A DNA stretch of 64,000 bases, taken from Geobacter sp. FeAm09. Lineage in GTDB: Bacteria > Desulfobacterota > Desulfuromonadia > Geobacterales > Pseudopelobacteraceae. The stretch is taken from contig NZ_CP042466.1 of the NCBI RefSeq assembly GCF_008330225.1, positions 3,528,001 through 3,592,000 on the forward strand, read 5' to 3'. A program made the position numbers and the translations under genes. This document shows, in pieces, positions 9,304 through 18,300 of the stretch (its first letter is position 1; every line of letters begins with the position of its first letter). The notes below the pieces were generated by a model. The model saw nothing but the letters and a program-made list of their open reading frames with translations. It was not told where the DNA came from and searched no databases.

Positions 9304-10425
9304 TCATCTCCCCGTTTCCTGCGCCCGCACCCAATCGAGCAACTTTCGGCGCAGCAATTCCTTGGATGGCAGGTAAAGCTGGTATTCCCGAGCATGGATG
9401 TTGGCGTCGTCCGGCAGGGTGAGTTCGACGATAGCCTCTTTCTTCCTTTTACAGAGCAGGATGCCGATGGTAGGGTTCTCATCGGAGGTTTTCACGAAGC
9501 GGTCGAAGTAGTTCACATACATCTGCATCTGGCCGAGATCCTGATGGCTGAGCTTATCCAGTTTGAGATCGATGATCACATAACAGCGCAGCAGACGGTT
9601 ATAGAAGACAAGATCAACAAAGAAGTGGTCCTCGTCAAAGGTGAAACGCTTCTGTCGGGCCTCGAAGAGGAAGCCCTTGCCGAGTTCCAGCAGGAAGTGT
9701 TCAAGTTGATCGATGATGGCGGTTTCCAGGTCGGATTCGGAATAGCCCGCTTTCTCGTCGAGGCCGAGGAATTCAAGGACGTAAGGCTCTTTAAGCATAT
9801 CCTCCGGCTTGACGATAACGTGTCCCTCATCGGCAAGCTGTCGTACCCCTTTTGCGTCTCTACTGAGAGCCAGCCGTTCATAAAGAGCAGAGGCAAGCTG
9901 GCGTTTGAGCTCCGGGACAGACCAGCCGGACCGGGCGGCTTCAATTTCGTAAAAACTGCGTTCTTCGGGATTTCTGATGGTAAGCAGCAGGACGTAATGG
10001 GACCAACTGAGGGCAAATGAAGGCTTCTGCGGATTCTGGTGCGTTACCGATTGTTCAGAAGGCTGCAGCGGAATATCCCTTGTGTTCAATTGTGCAGAAG
10101 CCTTCTGCGCAATTCGCGGCAGGCGATCCGCATAGTCCAGATAAAAACGCCGCATATACTCCAAGTTCCGCTTTGAAAAACCACGGCCAAACTCCTCGGT
10201 TAACTGTTCAGCCAGAGTTTGCACTAAAAGCTCGCCATATCCGGCACGCTCTGCCCCCTGTTGTTCGTGTTCGACAATCCGGCGTCCGATCTCAAAGTTG
10301 GTCATCACCTGCAGGGTATTAACGGTGGTGGCGACGGTATGGCGGGCGGTGCGGATAAGGCTGCGGAGTTCCGCGACAAGCGAGCCAAATTCAGGCGCTG
10401 TGGCAACGACGGGTTGTTTTTTCAC
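9304..10425 (-). CDS. DUF1016 (YhcG) family PD-(D/E)XK nuclease
   Basis: 373 residues. The N-terminal DUF1016 helical region ([47 protein letters not shown]) is followed by the C-terminal PDDEXK nuclease fold ([26 protein letters not shown], Asp and Glu/Asp-Leu-Lys residues in place). Such proteins are usually found in restriction-modification and defence islands and are predicted nucleases. The GTG start is preceded by GGAGGGG and overlaps the stop of a methylase remnant, so the gene looks like the last survivor of a restriction-modification cassette. It lies between uvrB and a decayed uvrB duplicate, a sign of acquisition. Its biochemical role here is unknown. Confidence 0.85.
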   Translation of the reverse strand: MKKQPVVATAPEFGSLVAELRSLIRTARHTVATTVNTLQVMTNFEIGRRIVEHEQQGAERAGYGELLVQTLAEQLTEEFGRGFSKRNLEYMRRFYLDYADRLPRIAQKASAQLNTRDIPLQPSEQSVTHQNPQKPSFALSWSHYVLLLTIRNPEERSFYEIEAARSGWSVPELKRQLASALYERLALSRDAKGVRQLADEGHVIVKPEDMLKEPYVLEFLGLDEKAGYSESDLETAIIDQLEHFLLELGKGFLFEARQKRFTFDEDHFFVDLVFYNRLLRCYVIIDLKLDKLSHQDLGQMQMYVNYFDRFVKTSDENPTIGILLCKRKKEAIVELTLPDDANIHAREYQLYLPSKELLRRKLLDWVRAQETGR

Positions 10426-10490
10426 CGGTTCCCCTCCACCACGGAAATTTCCTCTGTGGCCAGACCGTAAAGGGCGCAGACGAGGCGGTC
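10422..10490 (-). pseudogene. Remnant of an N-6 DNA methylase / restriction gene (C-terminal tail)
   Basis: The last ~22 codons before the DUF1016 gene read EVDRLVCALYGLATEEISVVEG, matching the very conserved C-terminal end of Type I/IIG-like N-6 adenine methylases (IDRLVYELYGLTEEEI-VVEG). Nothing upstream in this frame resembles a methylase; the sequence changes directly into the uvrB-like remnant. Interpreted as the 3' stump of a deleted modification gene. Confidence 0.6.
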
Positions 10491-10498
10491 AACCTCGG

Positions 10499-10600
10499 CA
10501 GCACCTGGTGCCGGTCGCCCCGTTCGATCCCCTCCGCAGTTCGTCGATGGCCTGGGGCTGGTCGCCTCGGGGGTGCAGGTTGTGGTCAGGTTGAAGGGGG
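10499..10600 (-). pseudogene. Decayed duplicate of the 5' end of uvrB
   Basis: About 100 bases closely matching uvrB 9145-9250, including GCACCTGGTGCCGGTCGCC, GATGGCCTGGGGCTGGTCGC and AGGTTGAAGGGGGA, but with small deletions that shift the frame. On the minus strand it begins V-SPFNLTTT as UvrB begins MSPFNLATT. It marks the former junction between uvrB and hoxH. Confidence 0.75.
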
Positions 10601-10631
10601 ATACGTCTGAACTCATGACGTCATTCTAGCC

Positions 10632-12041
10632 TTACCGGGCGGCCCTGTCCAGCACCTTCCCGTCGGCCGCCAGCAGCGTGACGGTCAGCCCCGTGCCGCC
10701 CACCGCGTGGGTGGCGCAGGAGAGGCAGGGGTCGTAGAGGCGGATGCCGTGCTCCACCCGGTTGAGCAGCCCCTCGCCGAGCCGGTCCCCCCGCAGGTGG
10801 TGCCGGGCGATGTCGGTGATGGTCCGGTCCATGGCGCGGCTGTTGTGGGCCGTGGCCACGACCAGGTTGACCCCGGTCAGGAGGCCGTGGCGGTCCACCC
10901 GGTAGTGGTGGATCAGGGTGCCCCGGGGCGCCTCGGTGACGCCCACCCCCTCGGCGGCGTTGACCCCGGCCCGGGCCAGGACCTGCCGCTCGACGCACAA
11001 CGGGTCGTCCAGCAGGCCGGCGATGCGCTCCACGGCGTAGAGCATCTCGATCAGCCGGGCCTGGTGGTAATCCAGGCTGGCGGTGGCGGTCCGCCGCCCC
11101 CCCAGCAGTTCCGTGCGGGTCTGTTCCGCCCGGGGCGCCGCGAAGAACGGGGCCACGGAGAGGCGGGCCAGGGGGCCCACCCGGTAGAGGCGCTCCCCGC
11201 CAAGGGTGCATTCCGTCGGCTTCAGGTAGCTGTCGTGGGCCACGGTCTCCCGGATGGCGGCGGCATACCCCTCCGGCGCCAGGTCGCCCACCGTGCCGCC
11301 GGCAGCGTCCACGAACGTAAGCCGCCCCTCGTAATGGTCGAGGCAGCCGCCCCCCCCCACCAGCCCCAGAAAGAGGCTGGGGAAATCGCCGCAAGGCCCC
11401 ATTTCGAACCGGAACCGCCCGCGCCGCTCCCGCCACAGGTCGAGGGCGAACCGCACCAGTTCCAGCGCCTCGGGGAGCAGGGCGGCAATGGCGTCCCGCC
11501 CCTCTTCCGCCAGCGGCTCACCCAGGCCCCCGGCAACGATATGCTCCGGGTGCAGGTGGCCGCCGCCGATGCGGTTGACGATCTCCTGGCCGATCCGGCG
11601 CAGGCGGACCCCCGTGCGGATCACCTCGGGGCGCCGGCGCGCCAGGCCGGCGATGTTGCGCTGTCCTGGGTCGCTGTCCAGGCCGAGGACGATGTCCGGG
11701 GCGGAGAGGTGAAAAAAACTGAGGGAATGACTGAGGATCAGTTGGGCCAGGGAGAGAATCCGGCGGAGGTGCCGGGCGGCCGGGGGGATGACGACCCCCA
11801 TGATGCGTTCCCCGGCCAGGGCCGCGGCCAGGGCGTGGCTGACCGGGCAGATGCCGCAGACCCGGGCGGTGATGGTCGGCATCTCCCGGAAGGGGCGCCC
11901 CAGGCAGAAGGATTCGAACCCCCGGAATTCCCGGACGTGCAGGCGGGCCTCCGCCACCTGCCCGGCCTCGTCCAGGCGGATGGTGATGGCGGCGTGCCCC
12001 TCGATGCGGCTCACCGGGGATATGGTGACGGTCGTGCCCAT
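10632..12041 (-). CDS. hoxH: NiFe hydrogenase large subunit, HoxH type (orphan)
   Basis: 469 residues of a group 3 (bidirectional NAD-linked, HoxH-like) hydrogenase catalytic subunit. Both active-site cysteine pairs are present: [10 protein letters not shown] in the N-terminal part and DPCLSCATH near the C-terminus, followed by a roughly 25-residue tail of the kind removed by the maturation endopeptidase. SRIEGHAAI and [18 protein letters not shown] are HoxH hallmarks. The small subunit and diaphorase genes (hoxY/U/F) that should lie upstream are missing; an IS element lies about 90 bases upstream instead. The reading frame is intact. It may be non-functional alone or may pair with subunits encoded elsewhere. 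Confidence 0.9.
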   Translation of the reverse strand: MGTTVTISPVSRIEGHAAITIRLDEAGQVAEARLHVREFRGFESFCLGRPFREMPTITARVCGICPVSHALAAALAGERIMGVVIPPAARHLRRILSLAQLILSHSLSFFHLSAPDIVLGLDSDPGQRNIAGLARRRPEVIRTGVRLRRIGQEIVNRIGGGHLHPEHIVAGGLGEPLAEEGRDAIAALLPEALELVRFALDLWRERRGRFRFEMGPCGDFPSLFLGLVGGGGCLDHYEGRLTFVDAAGGTVGDLAPEGYAAAIRETVAHDSYLKPTECTLGGERLYRVGPLARLSVAPFFAAPRAEQTRTELLGGRRTATASLDYHQARLIEMLYAVERIAGLLDDPLCVERQVLARAGVNAAEGVGVTEAPRGTLIHHYRVDRHGLLTGVNLVVATAHNSRAMDRTITDIARHHLRGDRLGEGLLNRVEHGIRLYDPCLSCATHAVGGTGLTVTLLAADGKVLDRAAR

Positions 12042-12047
12042 GGGAAG

Positions 12048-12075
12048 AGTGTACCACGCTTCGGGGGGATGTCAG
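12048..12075 (-). promoter_or_regulatory. Possible promoter immediately upstream of hoxH
   Basis: On the minus strand CTGACA and TACACT are 16 bases apart, with the -10 only about 6 bases before the hoxH ATG. No Shine-Dalgarno is obvious, so a transcript would be nearly leaderless. Weak support. Confidence 0.3.
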
Positions 12076-12105
12076 GAAGGGGGGGATGGTTAACGGCAAA
12101 AAACG

Positions 12106-12131
12106 GCGTAGGGGCGCATTGCATGCGCCCC
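12106..12131. repeat. Left part of palindromic intergenic repeat / IS target duplication
   Basis: CGTAGGGGCG plus the 21-base GGGGCGCATTGCATGCGCCCC (12111-12131). The same 21 bases recur at 13709-13729 on the other side of the IS, followed by GATTGGGCGAACAGCAGTTCGCCCCTACG. Joining the halves restores a palindromic repeat bounded by CGTAGGGGCG/CGCCCCTACG. Confidence 0.75.
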
Positions 12132-12145
12132 AGACTGCTGACAAA

Positions 12146-12173
12146 GTCCTCGCCTCTGGCGGGGACTTTTTTT
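12146..12173 (+). terminator. Terminator at left end of the IS
   Basis: 9-bp stem GTCCTCGCC/GGCGGGGAC (one G·U pair), loop TCT, then seven T residues, reading into the IS ahead of the transposase. It would stop transcription entering from outside. A TATAAT box follows directly (12173-12178). Confidence 0.75.
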
Positions 12174-12184
12174 ATAATGCTTGC

Positions 12185-13684
12185 ATGCTTATCGAGAACG
12201 ACACCCGTCAGATTTCCATGGAGTTTGTGAGTATTGAGGAACTGGTTCCTTCTGATCATCTGCTGCGCAAAATTGACAAGGCTATCGACTTCGGGTTTAT
12301 CCGTGAGCGAGTAAAGAGCCTCTACTGCGCCGACAACGGTCGTCCGGCAATTGATCCAGTAGTCCTGTTCAAGATGCTCTTTATCGGCTACCTGTTCGGC
12401 ATTCGCAGTGAGCGGCAGTTAGTCCGGGACATTCAGGTCAACGTGGCCTATCGCTGGTTTCTGGGCTTTGGCCTGACCAACAAGGTGCCCGATGCTTCAA
12501 CTATCAGCCAGAACCGCCGCCGGCGTTTTTCCGAGAGCACGATCTATCAGGACATCTTTGACGAGATCGTGGTCCAGGCTGCCAATCGCAAGATGGTGGA
12601 TGGCAGTGTTCTTTACAGCGATTCAACTCACCTCAAGGCCAATGCCAACAAGCACAAGTTCGAAGTCCTCGATGTTCAGAAATCGACTCGCGACTATATG
12701 GCACGACTGGAAGAGGACATTGACCAGGACCGAGAAGCCCACGGTAAGAAACCGCTAAAAGCCAAAGAGATTGCCCCGGAAGTCAAGGCAACCAAGGTAA
12801 GCACCACCGATCCCGATAGCGGCTATATGGTGCGTGAAGGCAAACCGGAAGGGTTCTTCTATCTAGACCACCGCACGGTTGACAGTCGTCACAGCATCAT
12901 CACCGATACCTTTGTCACCCCTGGCAACGTCCATGACAGCATTCCCTATCTTGCTCGCCTCGACCGTCAGCGGGAACGCTTCGGCTTCGATGTGGAGGCG
13001 GTAGGTCTCGATGCCGGCTACTTCACCGCCGGCATCTGCAAAGGGCTTGAAGAGAGGGATATCTACGGCGCCATTGCCTATCGCCGCCCCACCCATATCA
13101 AAGGCTATCTGCGTAAGAGCGACTACCGCTACGATGCGGCAACCGACGTCTATAGCTGCCCTCAAGGCCACCTTCTTCGTTACCGAACCACCGATCGCAT
13201 AGGCTATCGTCATTACGCTTCAGATTCATCCCAATGCAAGTCCTGCCCTCTTCAGCCCCAATGTACCAAATCTGCCAACTTCACCAAGATAGTTACCCGG
13301 CACATCTGGCAGGACCATAAAGACCGGATCAATGAGCATCGCTACACGGAACAGGGTAAAGAGATCTATCGCAGACGAAAGGAAACGGTCGAGCGGAGCT
13401 TTGCCGATTCCAAACAACTGCACGGTCATCGTTATGCGCGACTACGTGGGATCGGCAAGGTCTTTGAGCAGTGTCTGTTATGCGCAGCGGTCCAAAACAT
13501 GAAAAAGATCGCCTTGGTGGTAGACCGGGACGACTTATTGCGCTTATTGGGGCTGTTACAGACGTTTAGAAAGCCATGGAAGCTCTATAAATGGATTGCC
13601 AAGGACCTCTATTCGCTAATAACAACACTCAGGCAAATTACACTCGAACCGTTCATAACCCTGAAAATAGAAAACCCCGCCTGA
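12185..13684 (+). CDS. IS1182-family DDE transposase
   Basis: 499 residues from ATG 12185 (MLIENDTRQISMEFVSIEEL), which directly follows a TATAAT-like box. It has the DUF772-type N-terminal domain (PVVLFKMLFIGYLFGIRSERQLVRDI), the catalytic-core segments DSTHLKANANKHK and VGLDAGYFTAGI, a zinc-ribbon-like CKSCPLQPQC, and the Glu motif ETVERSFADSKQLHGHRYARLRG, the order expected for IS1182/IS5-group DDE enzymes. It is full length with no frameshift, so the element may be active. The stop codon lies inside the loop of a terminator hairpin. Confidence 0.93.
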   Translation: MLIENDTRQISMEFVSIEELVPSDHLLRKIDKAIDFGFIRERVKSLYCADNGRPAIDPVVLFKMLFIGYLFGIRSERQLVRDIQVNVAYRWFLGFGLTNKVPDASTISQNRRRRFSESTIYQDIFDEIVVQAANRKMVDGSVLYSDSTHLKANANKHKFEVLDVQKSTRDYMARLEEDIDQDREAHGKKPLKAKEIAPEVKATKVSTTDPDSGYMVREGKPEGFFYLDHRTVDSRHSIITDTFVTPGNVHDSIPYLARLDRQRERFGFDVEAVGLDAGYFTAGICKGLEERDIYGAIAYRRPTHIKGYLRKSDYRYDAATDVYSCPQGHLLRYRTTDRIGYRHYASDSSQCKSCPLQPQCTKSANFTKIVTRHIWQDHKDRINEHRYTEQGKEIYRRRKETVERSFADSKQLHGHRYARLRGIGKVFEQCLLCAAVQNMKKIALVVDRDDLLRLLGLLQTFRKPWKLYKWIAKDLYSLITTLRQITLEPFITLKIENPA

Positions 13685-13697
13685 AAAGACGGGGTTT
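13672..13697 (+). terminator. Terminator of the transposase gene
   Basis: AAACCCCG/CGGGGTTT stem with a 10-base loop that contains the transposase stop codon, followed by GTC. It lies at the right end of the IS. Confidence 0.6.
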
Positions 13698-13708
13698 GTC
13701 AATGGTCT

Positions 13709-13758
13709 GGGGCGCATTGCATGCGCCCCGATTGGGCGAACAGCAGTTCGCCCCTACG
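13709..13758. repeat. Right part of palindromic repeat split by the IS
   Basis: Second copy of the 21-base target (13709-13729) plus GGGCGAACAGCAGTTCGCCC and the outer arm CGCCCCTACG, complementary to the left arm at 12106-12115. Confidence 0.7.
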
Positions 13759-13820
13759 ATTCCGAGAGGTAACCACCGAAACAATCGTATCTCGAATCTG
13801 CGGCCACACGTTTTTCTTCG

Positions 13821-15221
13821 TTATGCCGCCACGGTTTCTCGGGCCCCGGCGATCCGTTTGACCGCCTCTCCGATCCCCAGGGTGGCGATGATGTCGCCGA
13901 TGCCCGGGGCCTGGGTGCCGCCCGAGAGGGCGATGCGCACCGGCTGTCCCACCTGGCCCATCTTCCACCCCTTGTCGGCGCAGATTTCCTTGAACAGGGC
14001 GTCGATCTCCGGGACCGTGGTTGCGGCGCAGCCGGCCAGCCGCTGGGCCACCGTATCGAACACCGCCCGCAGGTGTTCCTTGTCGAACTTGGCCAGGGCG
14101 GCCTCGTCGTAGGCGTCGGGGGCCTTGAAGAAGAAGGCGGCCCGCTCGGCCATCTCTTCCAGGGTCTGGGCCCGTTCCTGGAGCGTCCGTACCACCGCGG
14201 CCACCTCGGGCCCGCCCTGGGGGTCGATGCCGCGCGTTGCCAGGTGCGGCAGGAGCAGCCCGGCCAGCCGTACCGGGTCGCCGGTCTTGATGTAATGGGC
14301 ATTCAGCCACAACAGCTTCTCCGTGTTGAAGACGCTGGCGGAACGGCCGATGTTGGCGATGTCGAACTTCTGGATCATCTCCTCGCGGGTGAAAATCTCG
14401 TCGTCGCCGTGGCTCCACCCCAGGCGCACCAGGTAGTTGACCAGCGCCTCGGGAAGAAAGCCCATGTCCCGGTAGGCCATGACGCTGGTGGCGCCGTGGC
14501 GCTTGGAGAGGCGGGCCTTGTCGCTCCCCAGGATCATGGGGACGTGGGCGAACCGGGGCACCGGGAAGCCGAGCGCCTCGTAGAGCTGGATCTGGCGCGG
14601 GGTGTTGTTGACGTGGTCGTCGCCGCGGATCACGGTGGTGACCTTCATGATGGCGTCGTCGATCACCACGCAGAAGTTGTAGGTCGGCGTGCCGTCGCTG
14701 CGCTGGATGATCAGGTCGTCCAACTCCTCGGCCGGAAAGGCGATGCGCCCCTTGATCAGGTCGTCGAAGGCCACCTCCCCCTCCTGGGGGGCGCGGAAAC
14801 GGACCACGTACGGCCTGTCGGCCGGCTGTTCGCCCAGTTCGCGGCAGGTGCCGTCATACTTGGGCTTGCGCCCCTCCTTCATGGCCTGGTCGCGCTTGGC
14901 CGCCAGCTCTTCGGCCGTGCAATAGCACTTGTAGGCCTTGCCCGCCGCCAGCAGTTTTTGGACATACTCCCGGTAGAGGTCGAAGTTGTGGGTCTGGTAG
15001 AAGGGGCCCTCGTCCCAGTCCAGCTCAAGCCATTCCATGGCCTGGAGGATGGCGTCGATGGACTCCTGGGTGGAGCGCTCCACGTCCGTGTCCTCGATGC
15101 GCAGGATGAAGGTGCCCCCCTGCTTTCTGGCCAGGAGCCAGTTGAACAGGGCGGTGCGGGCCCCCCCCACATGGAGGTAGCCGGTGGGGCTGGGTGCGAA
15201 ACGGACGCGCAGGTCGGACAT
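13821..15221 (-). CDS. gltX: Glutamate--tRNA ligase
   Basis: 466 residues, class I aminoacyl-tRNA synthetase that charges tRNA-Glu (possibly also tRNA-Gln in a nondiscriminating form). The HIGH-type signature [15 protein letters not shown] is at residues 9-23 and the KMSKS-type loop [10 protein letters not shown] follows in the middle. The C-terminal anticodon-binding part is complete ([23 protein letters not shown]). Length is typical (460-490). GGAGATTCACC precedes the ATG. Confidence 0.97.
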   Translation of the reverse strand: MSDLRVRFAPSPTGYLHVGGARTALFNWLLARKQGGTFILRIEDTDVERSTQESIDAILQAMEWLELDWDEGPFYQTHNFDLYREYVQKLLAAGKAYKCYCTAEELAAKRDQAMKEGRKPKYDGTCRELGEQPADRPYVVRFRAPQEGEVAFDDLIKGRIAFPAEELDDLIIQRSDGTPTYNFCVVIDDAIMKVTTVIRGDDHVNNTPRQIQLYEALGFPVPRFAHVPMILGSDKARLSKRHGATSVMAYRDMGFLPEALVNYLVRLGWSHGDDEIFTREEMIQKFDIANIGRSASVFNTEKLLWLNAHYIKTGDPVRLAGLLLPHLATRGIDPQGGPEVAAVVRTLQERAQTLEEMAERAAFFFKAPDAYDEAALAKFDKEHLRAVFDTVAQRLAGCAATTVPEIDALFKEICADKGWKMGQVGQPVRIALSGGTQAPGIGDIIATLGIGEAVKRIAGARETVAA

Positions 15222-15354
15222 GGTGAATCTCCTTGACTATTTTTAAGTGCGGCAGAGGCGTGGCAGCGGTGCGGCCGATTACTATAGCACCGCCGGGCGG
15301 CCGAAAAAAGCACTTTCCCGGTTAAAAACGAATACATCCCCGCTCCCCGGCGCC

Positions 15355-16911
15355 CTAACCGGCCAGACACCCCTGCCACGTGCCGCGCCGCCGCAGTTCG
15401 TTGACCACGGCGAACCACATCTGGTTGTTCTTCAGCCCCCAGCGGGGGGCGACGCAGATCGCCAGCGGCGCCGAGCCGTACAGCCGCTGCACCGTGACGT
15501 GGGGCGGCAGCCGCTCCAGGAAATCGGCGGCCGCGGCCACGTACCGCTCCAGGGTGAGCGGCACGAATTCGCCCCGGCGGTACATGGCGGCCAGCTCAGT
15601 CCCCTCCACGGCGTGGAGCTGGTGGAGCTTGACCGAATCGATGGGGAGGGAGGCGATCAGGTCGGCGCTTTTGAGGAATTCCTCCCGGCGCTCCCCGGGA
15701 AAGCCGTAGATCAGATGGGCGCAGATGTCGAAATTCCGCCCCGCCGCCCGCCGCACGGCCGTGCAGAAATCGTCCACCGTGTGGCCGCGGTTGATCCGCT
15801 CCAGGATGGTGTCGTCCCGGGATTGCAGCCCCAACTCCAGGCAGACGTAGCGTTCGCGGGCGATCTCCGTCAAAAGCTCCAGCGCCCCGTCGGTCAGGGA
15901 GTCGGGCCGGGTGCCGACCGAGAGGCCGATGACGTCGGGATGGGCCAGGGCGCGGCGGTAGAGGTCGGCCAGCAGCTCCACGGAGGCGTAGGTGTTGGTG
16001 TATTTCTGGAAATAGACGATGAACTTCCCGGAGCCGAGACGCCGCCGATGGTAGGCCATACCCGCCGCGAGCTGTTCTTCCAGGGGGATGACCGGCTGGG
16101 TGTCCTTGGGGGAAAAGGAGACGTTGTTGCAGTAGATGCAGCCGCCGGTCCCCTTGCTGCCGTCCCGGTTGGGACAGGTGAAGCCGGCATCCACGTTGAC
16201 CTTGCTGACCCGGCAGCCGAAGCGCCGCCGCAGGTAATGGCCGTAGGAGTTGATGCGCAGTTCGTGATGGATGGCGGTGGGCAGGGGGTTCCCCAGGCCG
16301 GCCAGGAGTTCCTGCGCGGCGCGGCAGGGGTCCGGGGCGGCGCTGACGGCCGAGATCAGGGCGACGCGGCTGCAGCCCGCCTCCCGCAGGGCGGGCAGGT
16401 TTTCCGGCTTCACGCCGCCCAGGGCGAACACCGGCACCGGCAGCGCCGCCACCGCCCGCCCCAGGGCCTCGCATCCCAGCGGTTCCCCGTAGGCCGCCTT
16501 GGAGGGGGTGGCAAAGACCGGGCCGAAGGTGACGAAGTCCGCCCCGTCGCGCACCGCGCGGCGCGCCTCCGCCAGGCCGTGGCTGGAATAGCCGATCAGC
16601 AGCGCCCGGCCGCAGCGGCGGCGCACCTCGGCCACGGGTGCGGAGGCCGCTCCCAGGTGGATGCCGTCGGCCCCCACCGCCAGGGCGGCATCCACCCGGC
16701 TGTTGACGAAGAACAGCGCCCCGAACTCCCGGGTGAGCGCCCGCAACGCCCGGGCAAGCTCCAGGTAGTCGCCGTCCGGCAGGTCCTTGTCCCGCAGCTG
16801 TACGGCGCGCACCCCGCCGGCCAGGGCGGCGCGCACCACGTCCACGAGCGGCCGGCCGGCGGTCTGGGCGCGGTCGGTTATCAGATAGAGAGTGAAATCA
16901 ATGGGTTTCAT
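15355..16911 (-). CDS. thiE: Fusion protein: thiamine phosphate synthase ThiE + YhcC-type radical SAM domain
   Basis: About 518 residues in one open frame. Residues 1-205 are ThiE, which joins HMP-PP and thiazole phosphate: LYLITDR, AVQLRDKDL, DGIHLG, TFGPVFATPSK and FALGGVKPENL. From about residue 215 it continues as a TIGR01212/YhcC radical SAM protein: INSYGHYLRRRFGCRVSKV, then CPNRDGSKGTGGCIYCNN with the cluster cysteines, SVGTRPD and HLIYGFPGE. No stop or plausible internal start separates them. The gene closes the thiS-thiG operon under the TPP riboswitch. The start is probably ATG 16911 (MKPIDFTLYL); a TTG 8 codons upstream is possible. The radical SAM half has no assigned substrate; coupling to thiamine metabolism is only inference. 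Confidence 0.88.
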   Translation of the reverse strand: MKPIDFTLYLITDRAQTAGRPLVDVVRAALAGGVRAVQLRDKDLPDGDYLELARALRALTREFGALFFVNSRVDAALAVGADGIHLGAASAPVAEVRRRCGRALLIGYSSHGLAEARRAVRDGADFVTFGPVFATPSKAAYGEPLGCEALGRAVAALPVPVFALGGVKPENLPALREAGCSRVALISAVSAAPDPCRAAQELLAGLGNPLPTAIHHELRINSYGHYLRRRFGCRVSKVNVDAGFTCPNRDGSKGTGGCIYCNNVSFSPKDTQPVIPLEEQLAAGMAYHRRRLGSGKFIVYFQKYTNTYASVELLADLYRRALAHPDVIGLSVGTRPDSLTDGALELLTEIARERYVCLELGLQSRDDTILERINRGHTVDDFCTAVRRAAGRNFDICAHLIYGFPGERREEFLKSADLIASLPIDSVKLHQLHAVEGTELAAMYRRGEFVPLTLERYVAAAADFLERLPPHVTVQRLYGSAPLAICVAPRWGLKNNQMWFAVVNELRRRGTWQGCLAG

Positions 16912-17046
16912 GGGGACACGGTGAACATACGGCAAAGATCATCGGGGCGTGATCGGGCACGCCCCTGGGTGAATGCGTTACTATTGCCTGGAGACGACGC
17001 GAGAGCGAAAGAAACCGTGAAGGTGTCACGGATTCACGTATCAGGC

Positions 17047-17189
17047 AGTTTCCGATCCGGAAAGGAGGAATTTTTCGTCCAGGCAAGGAAATCGAGGGAT
17101 TGCGCGGAGGCGTACATCGGTACGCCGCACAAGCAAGCCCGAAGATTGACGCCGCATGGGCGGAAAAGAACCCTTTCCGGGCGGAAACT
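17047..17189. repeat. MITE-like element between thiG and thiE
   Basis: 143 bp with terminal inverted repeats AGTTTCCGATCCGGAAAGG and CCTTTCCGGGCGGAAACT. The interior has CGCGGAGGCGTA...TACGCCGCACAAG, shared with the element at 38948-39060. It covers much of the 276-base thiG-thiE gap, and its end provides part of the thiG stop codon (TAG). Confidence 0.7.
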
Positions 17190-17967
17190 AGGTGATCATG
17201 CCGTCCAGTGGGCTGGATGCGTTCGCATAGAGCTTGCGGGGAATCCTGCCGGCCTTGTAGGAAAGCCGCCCCGCCTCCACGGCCAGCTTCATGGCGCGGG
17301 CCATGGCGATGGGGTCCTGGGCCCCGGCGATGGCGGTGTTCATGAGCACGCCGGCACAGCCCAGCTCCATGGCGACGGCCGCATCGGAGGCCGAGCCGAC
17401 CCCGGCGTCCACGATCACCGGGATCTTGACCGTCTCCAGGATGATCCTGATGTTGTAGGGGTTGCGGATGCCCAGGCCGCTGCCGATGGGGGCTCCCAGG
17501 GGCATGACCGCGGCGCAGCCGATATCCTCCAGCTTCCGGCACATGATCACGTCGTCGCTGGTGTAGGGGAGCACGGTAAAGCCCTCCTTGACCAGGATCC
17601 GGGCCGCCTTGAGCAGCTCCTCGTTGTCCGGGAACAGGGTCTTCTCGTCCCCCAGCACCTCGAGCTTGACGAAATCCGACATGCCCGCCTCCCGGGCCAG
17701 GCGGCAGGTGCGCACGGCGTCGTCGGCCGTGTAGCAGCCGGCGGTATTGGGGAGCAGGGTGTATTTCTTGGGATCGATGTAATCCAGGAGCGATTCCTTG
17801 CTCCGGTCCAGGTTGACCCGCCGCACCGCCACGGTGATGATCTCGGCCCCCGAGGCCTCCAGGGCCTCGGCCGTCTGCTGGAAGCTGGCGTACTTGCCGG
17901 TGCCCACCATCAGGCGGGAGGTGAACTCGCGGCCGGCGATCGTCCAGGTATCGTTGTGGGTTGTCAT
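17188..17967 (-). CDS. thiG: Thiazole synthase
   Basis: 259 residues. ThiG forms the thiazole phosphate ring of thiamine from DXP, ThiS-thiocarboxylate and dehydroglycine. Recognised by [66 protein letters not shown] and the [11 protein letters not shown] phosphate-binding loop. It lies about 80 bases downstream of thiS with GGAGACCAGCA before the ATG. Confidence 0.96.
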   Translation of the reverse strand: MTTHNDTWTIAGREFTSRLMVGTGKYASFQQTAEALEASGAEIITVAVRRVNLDRSKESLLDYIDPKKYTLLPNTAGCYTADDAVRTCRLAREAGMSDFVKLEVLGDEKTLFPDNEELLKAARILVKEGFTVLPYTSDDVIMCRKLEDIGCAAVMPLGAPIGSGLGIRNPYNIRIILETVKIPVIVDAGVGSASDAAVAMELGCAGVLMNTAIAGAQDPIAMARAMKLAVEAGRLSYKAGRIPRKLYANASSPLDGMIT

Positions 17968-18050
17968 TGCTGGTCTCCTTTGTGCAACAGTGTCGGCTCG
18001 GGCGCAGGGCTCCGTGCGCGGTTTTTCCCGCCCCCCTCGCTACCGGTCCT

Positions 18051-18251
18051 TCATCCTCCGCCCACGAAGTGGACGATCTCGATCCGGTCCCCCTCCGCAA
18101 GCCCGTGGCCGTCGTAGGCCGCCTTGGGGACGATGTCCAGGTTGACCTCCACCGCCACCCGTTCGCGCGGGAGCCGCAGATGCTCCAGAAGCCCGGCGAC
18201 CGTGCTCCCCTCGGCGATGGCGACCGTCTCGCCATTCAGTGTAATGTGCAT
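18051..18251 (-). CDS. thiS: Sulfur carrier protein ThiS
   Basis: 66 residues with a ubiquitin-like fold (MHITLNGETVAIAEGSTVAG) and the obligatory C-terminal Gly-Gly (HFVGGG) that becomes the thiocarboxylate sulfur donor to ThiG. I start it at ATG 18251, preceded by GAAGGAG, rather than at an upstream frame that runs into the dispersed repeat. Confidence 0.92.
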   Translation of the reverse strand: MHITLNGETVAIAEGSTVAGLLEHLRLPRERVAVEVNLDIVPKAAYDGHGLAEGDRIEIVHFVGGG

Positions 18252-18300
18252 GCCTTCTCCTTCGCGCCCGGTACGAACTGACTGCGCTATTGAAAAACCC

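Larger units (their letters stand above)
12132..13708 (+). mobile_element. IS1182-family insertion sequence, apparently intact
   Basis: About 1.58 kb bounded by imperfect terminal inverted repeats (AGACTGCTGACAAAGTCC left; AGACCATTGACAAACCCC right, read inward) and by a 21-base direct duplication of a palindromic sequence. It carries one full-length transposase gene and hairpin terminators near both ends. The exact ends depend on treating the whole 21 bases as target duplication. Confidence 0.8.

Noticed and set aside
7155-9422. Plus-strand frame of about 750 codons over uvrB
   Set aside because: Antisense to UvrB, with low-complexity composition and no domain.
15247-18117. A ~950-codon plus-strand frame antisense to thiE and thiG
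   Set aside because: Composition is Gly/Arg/His/Gln-rich noise, and it crosses operon gaps and a repeat element; the minus-strand genes are unambiguous.
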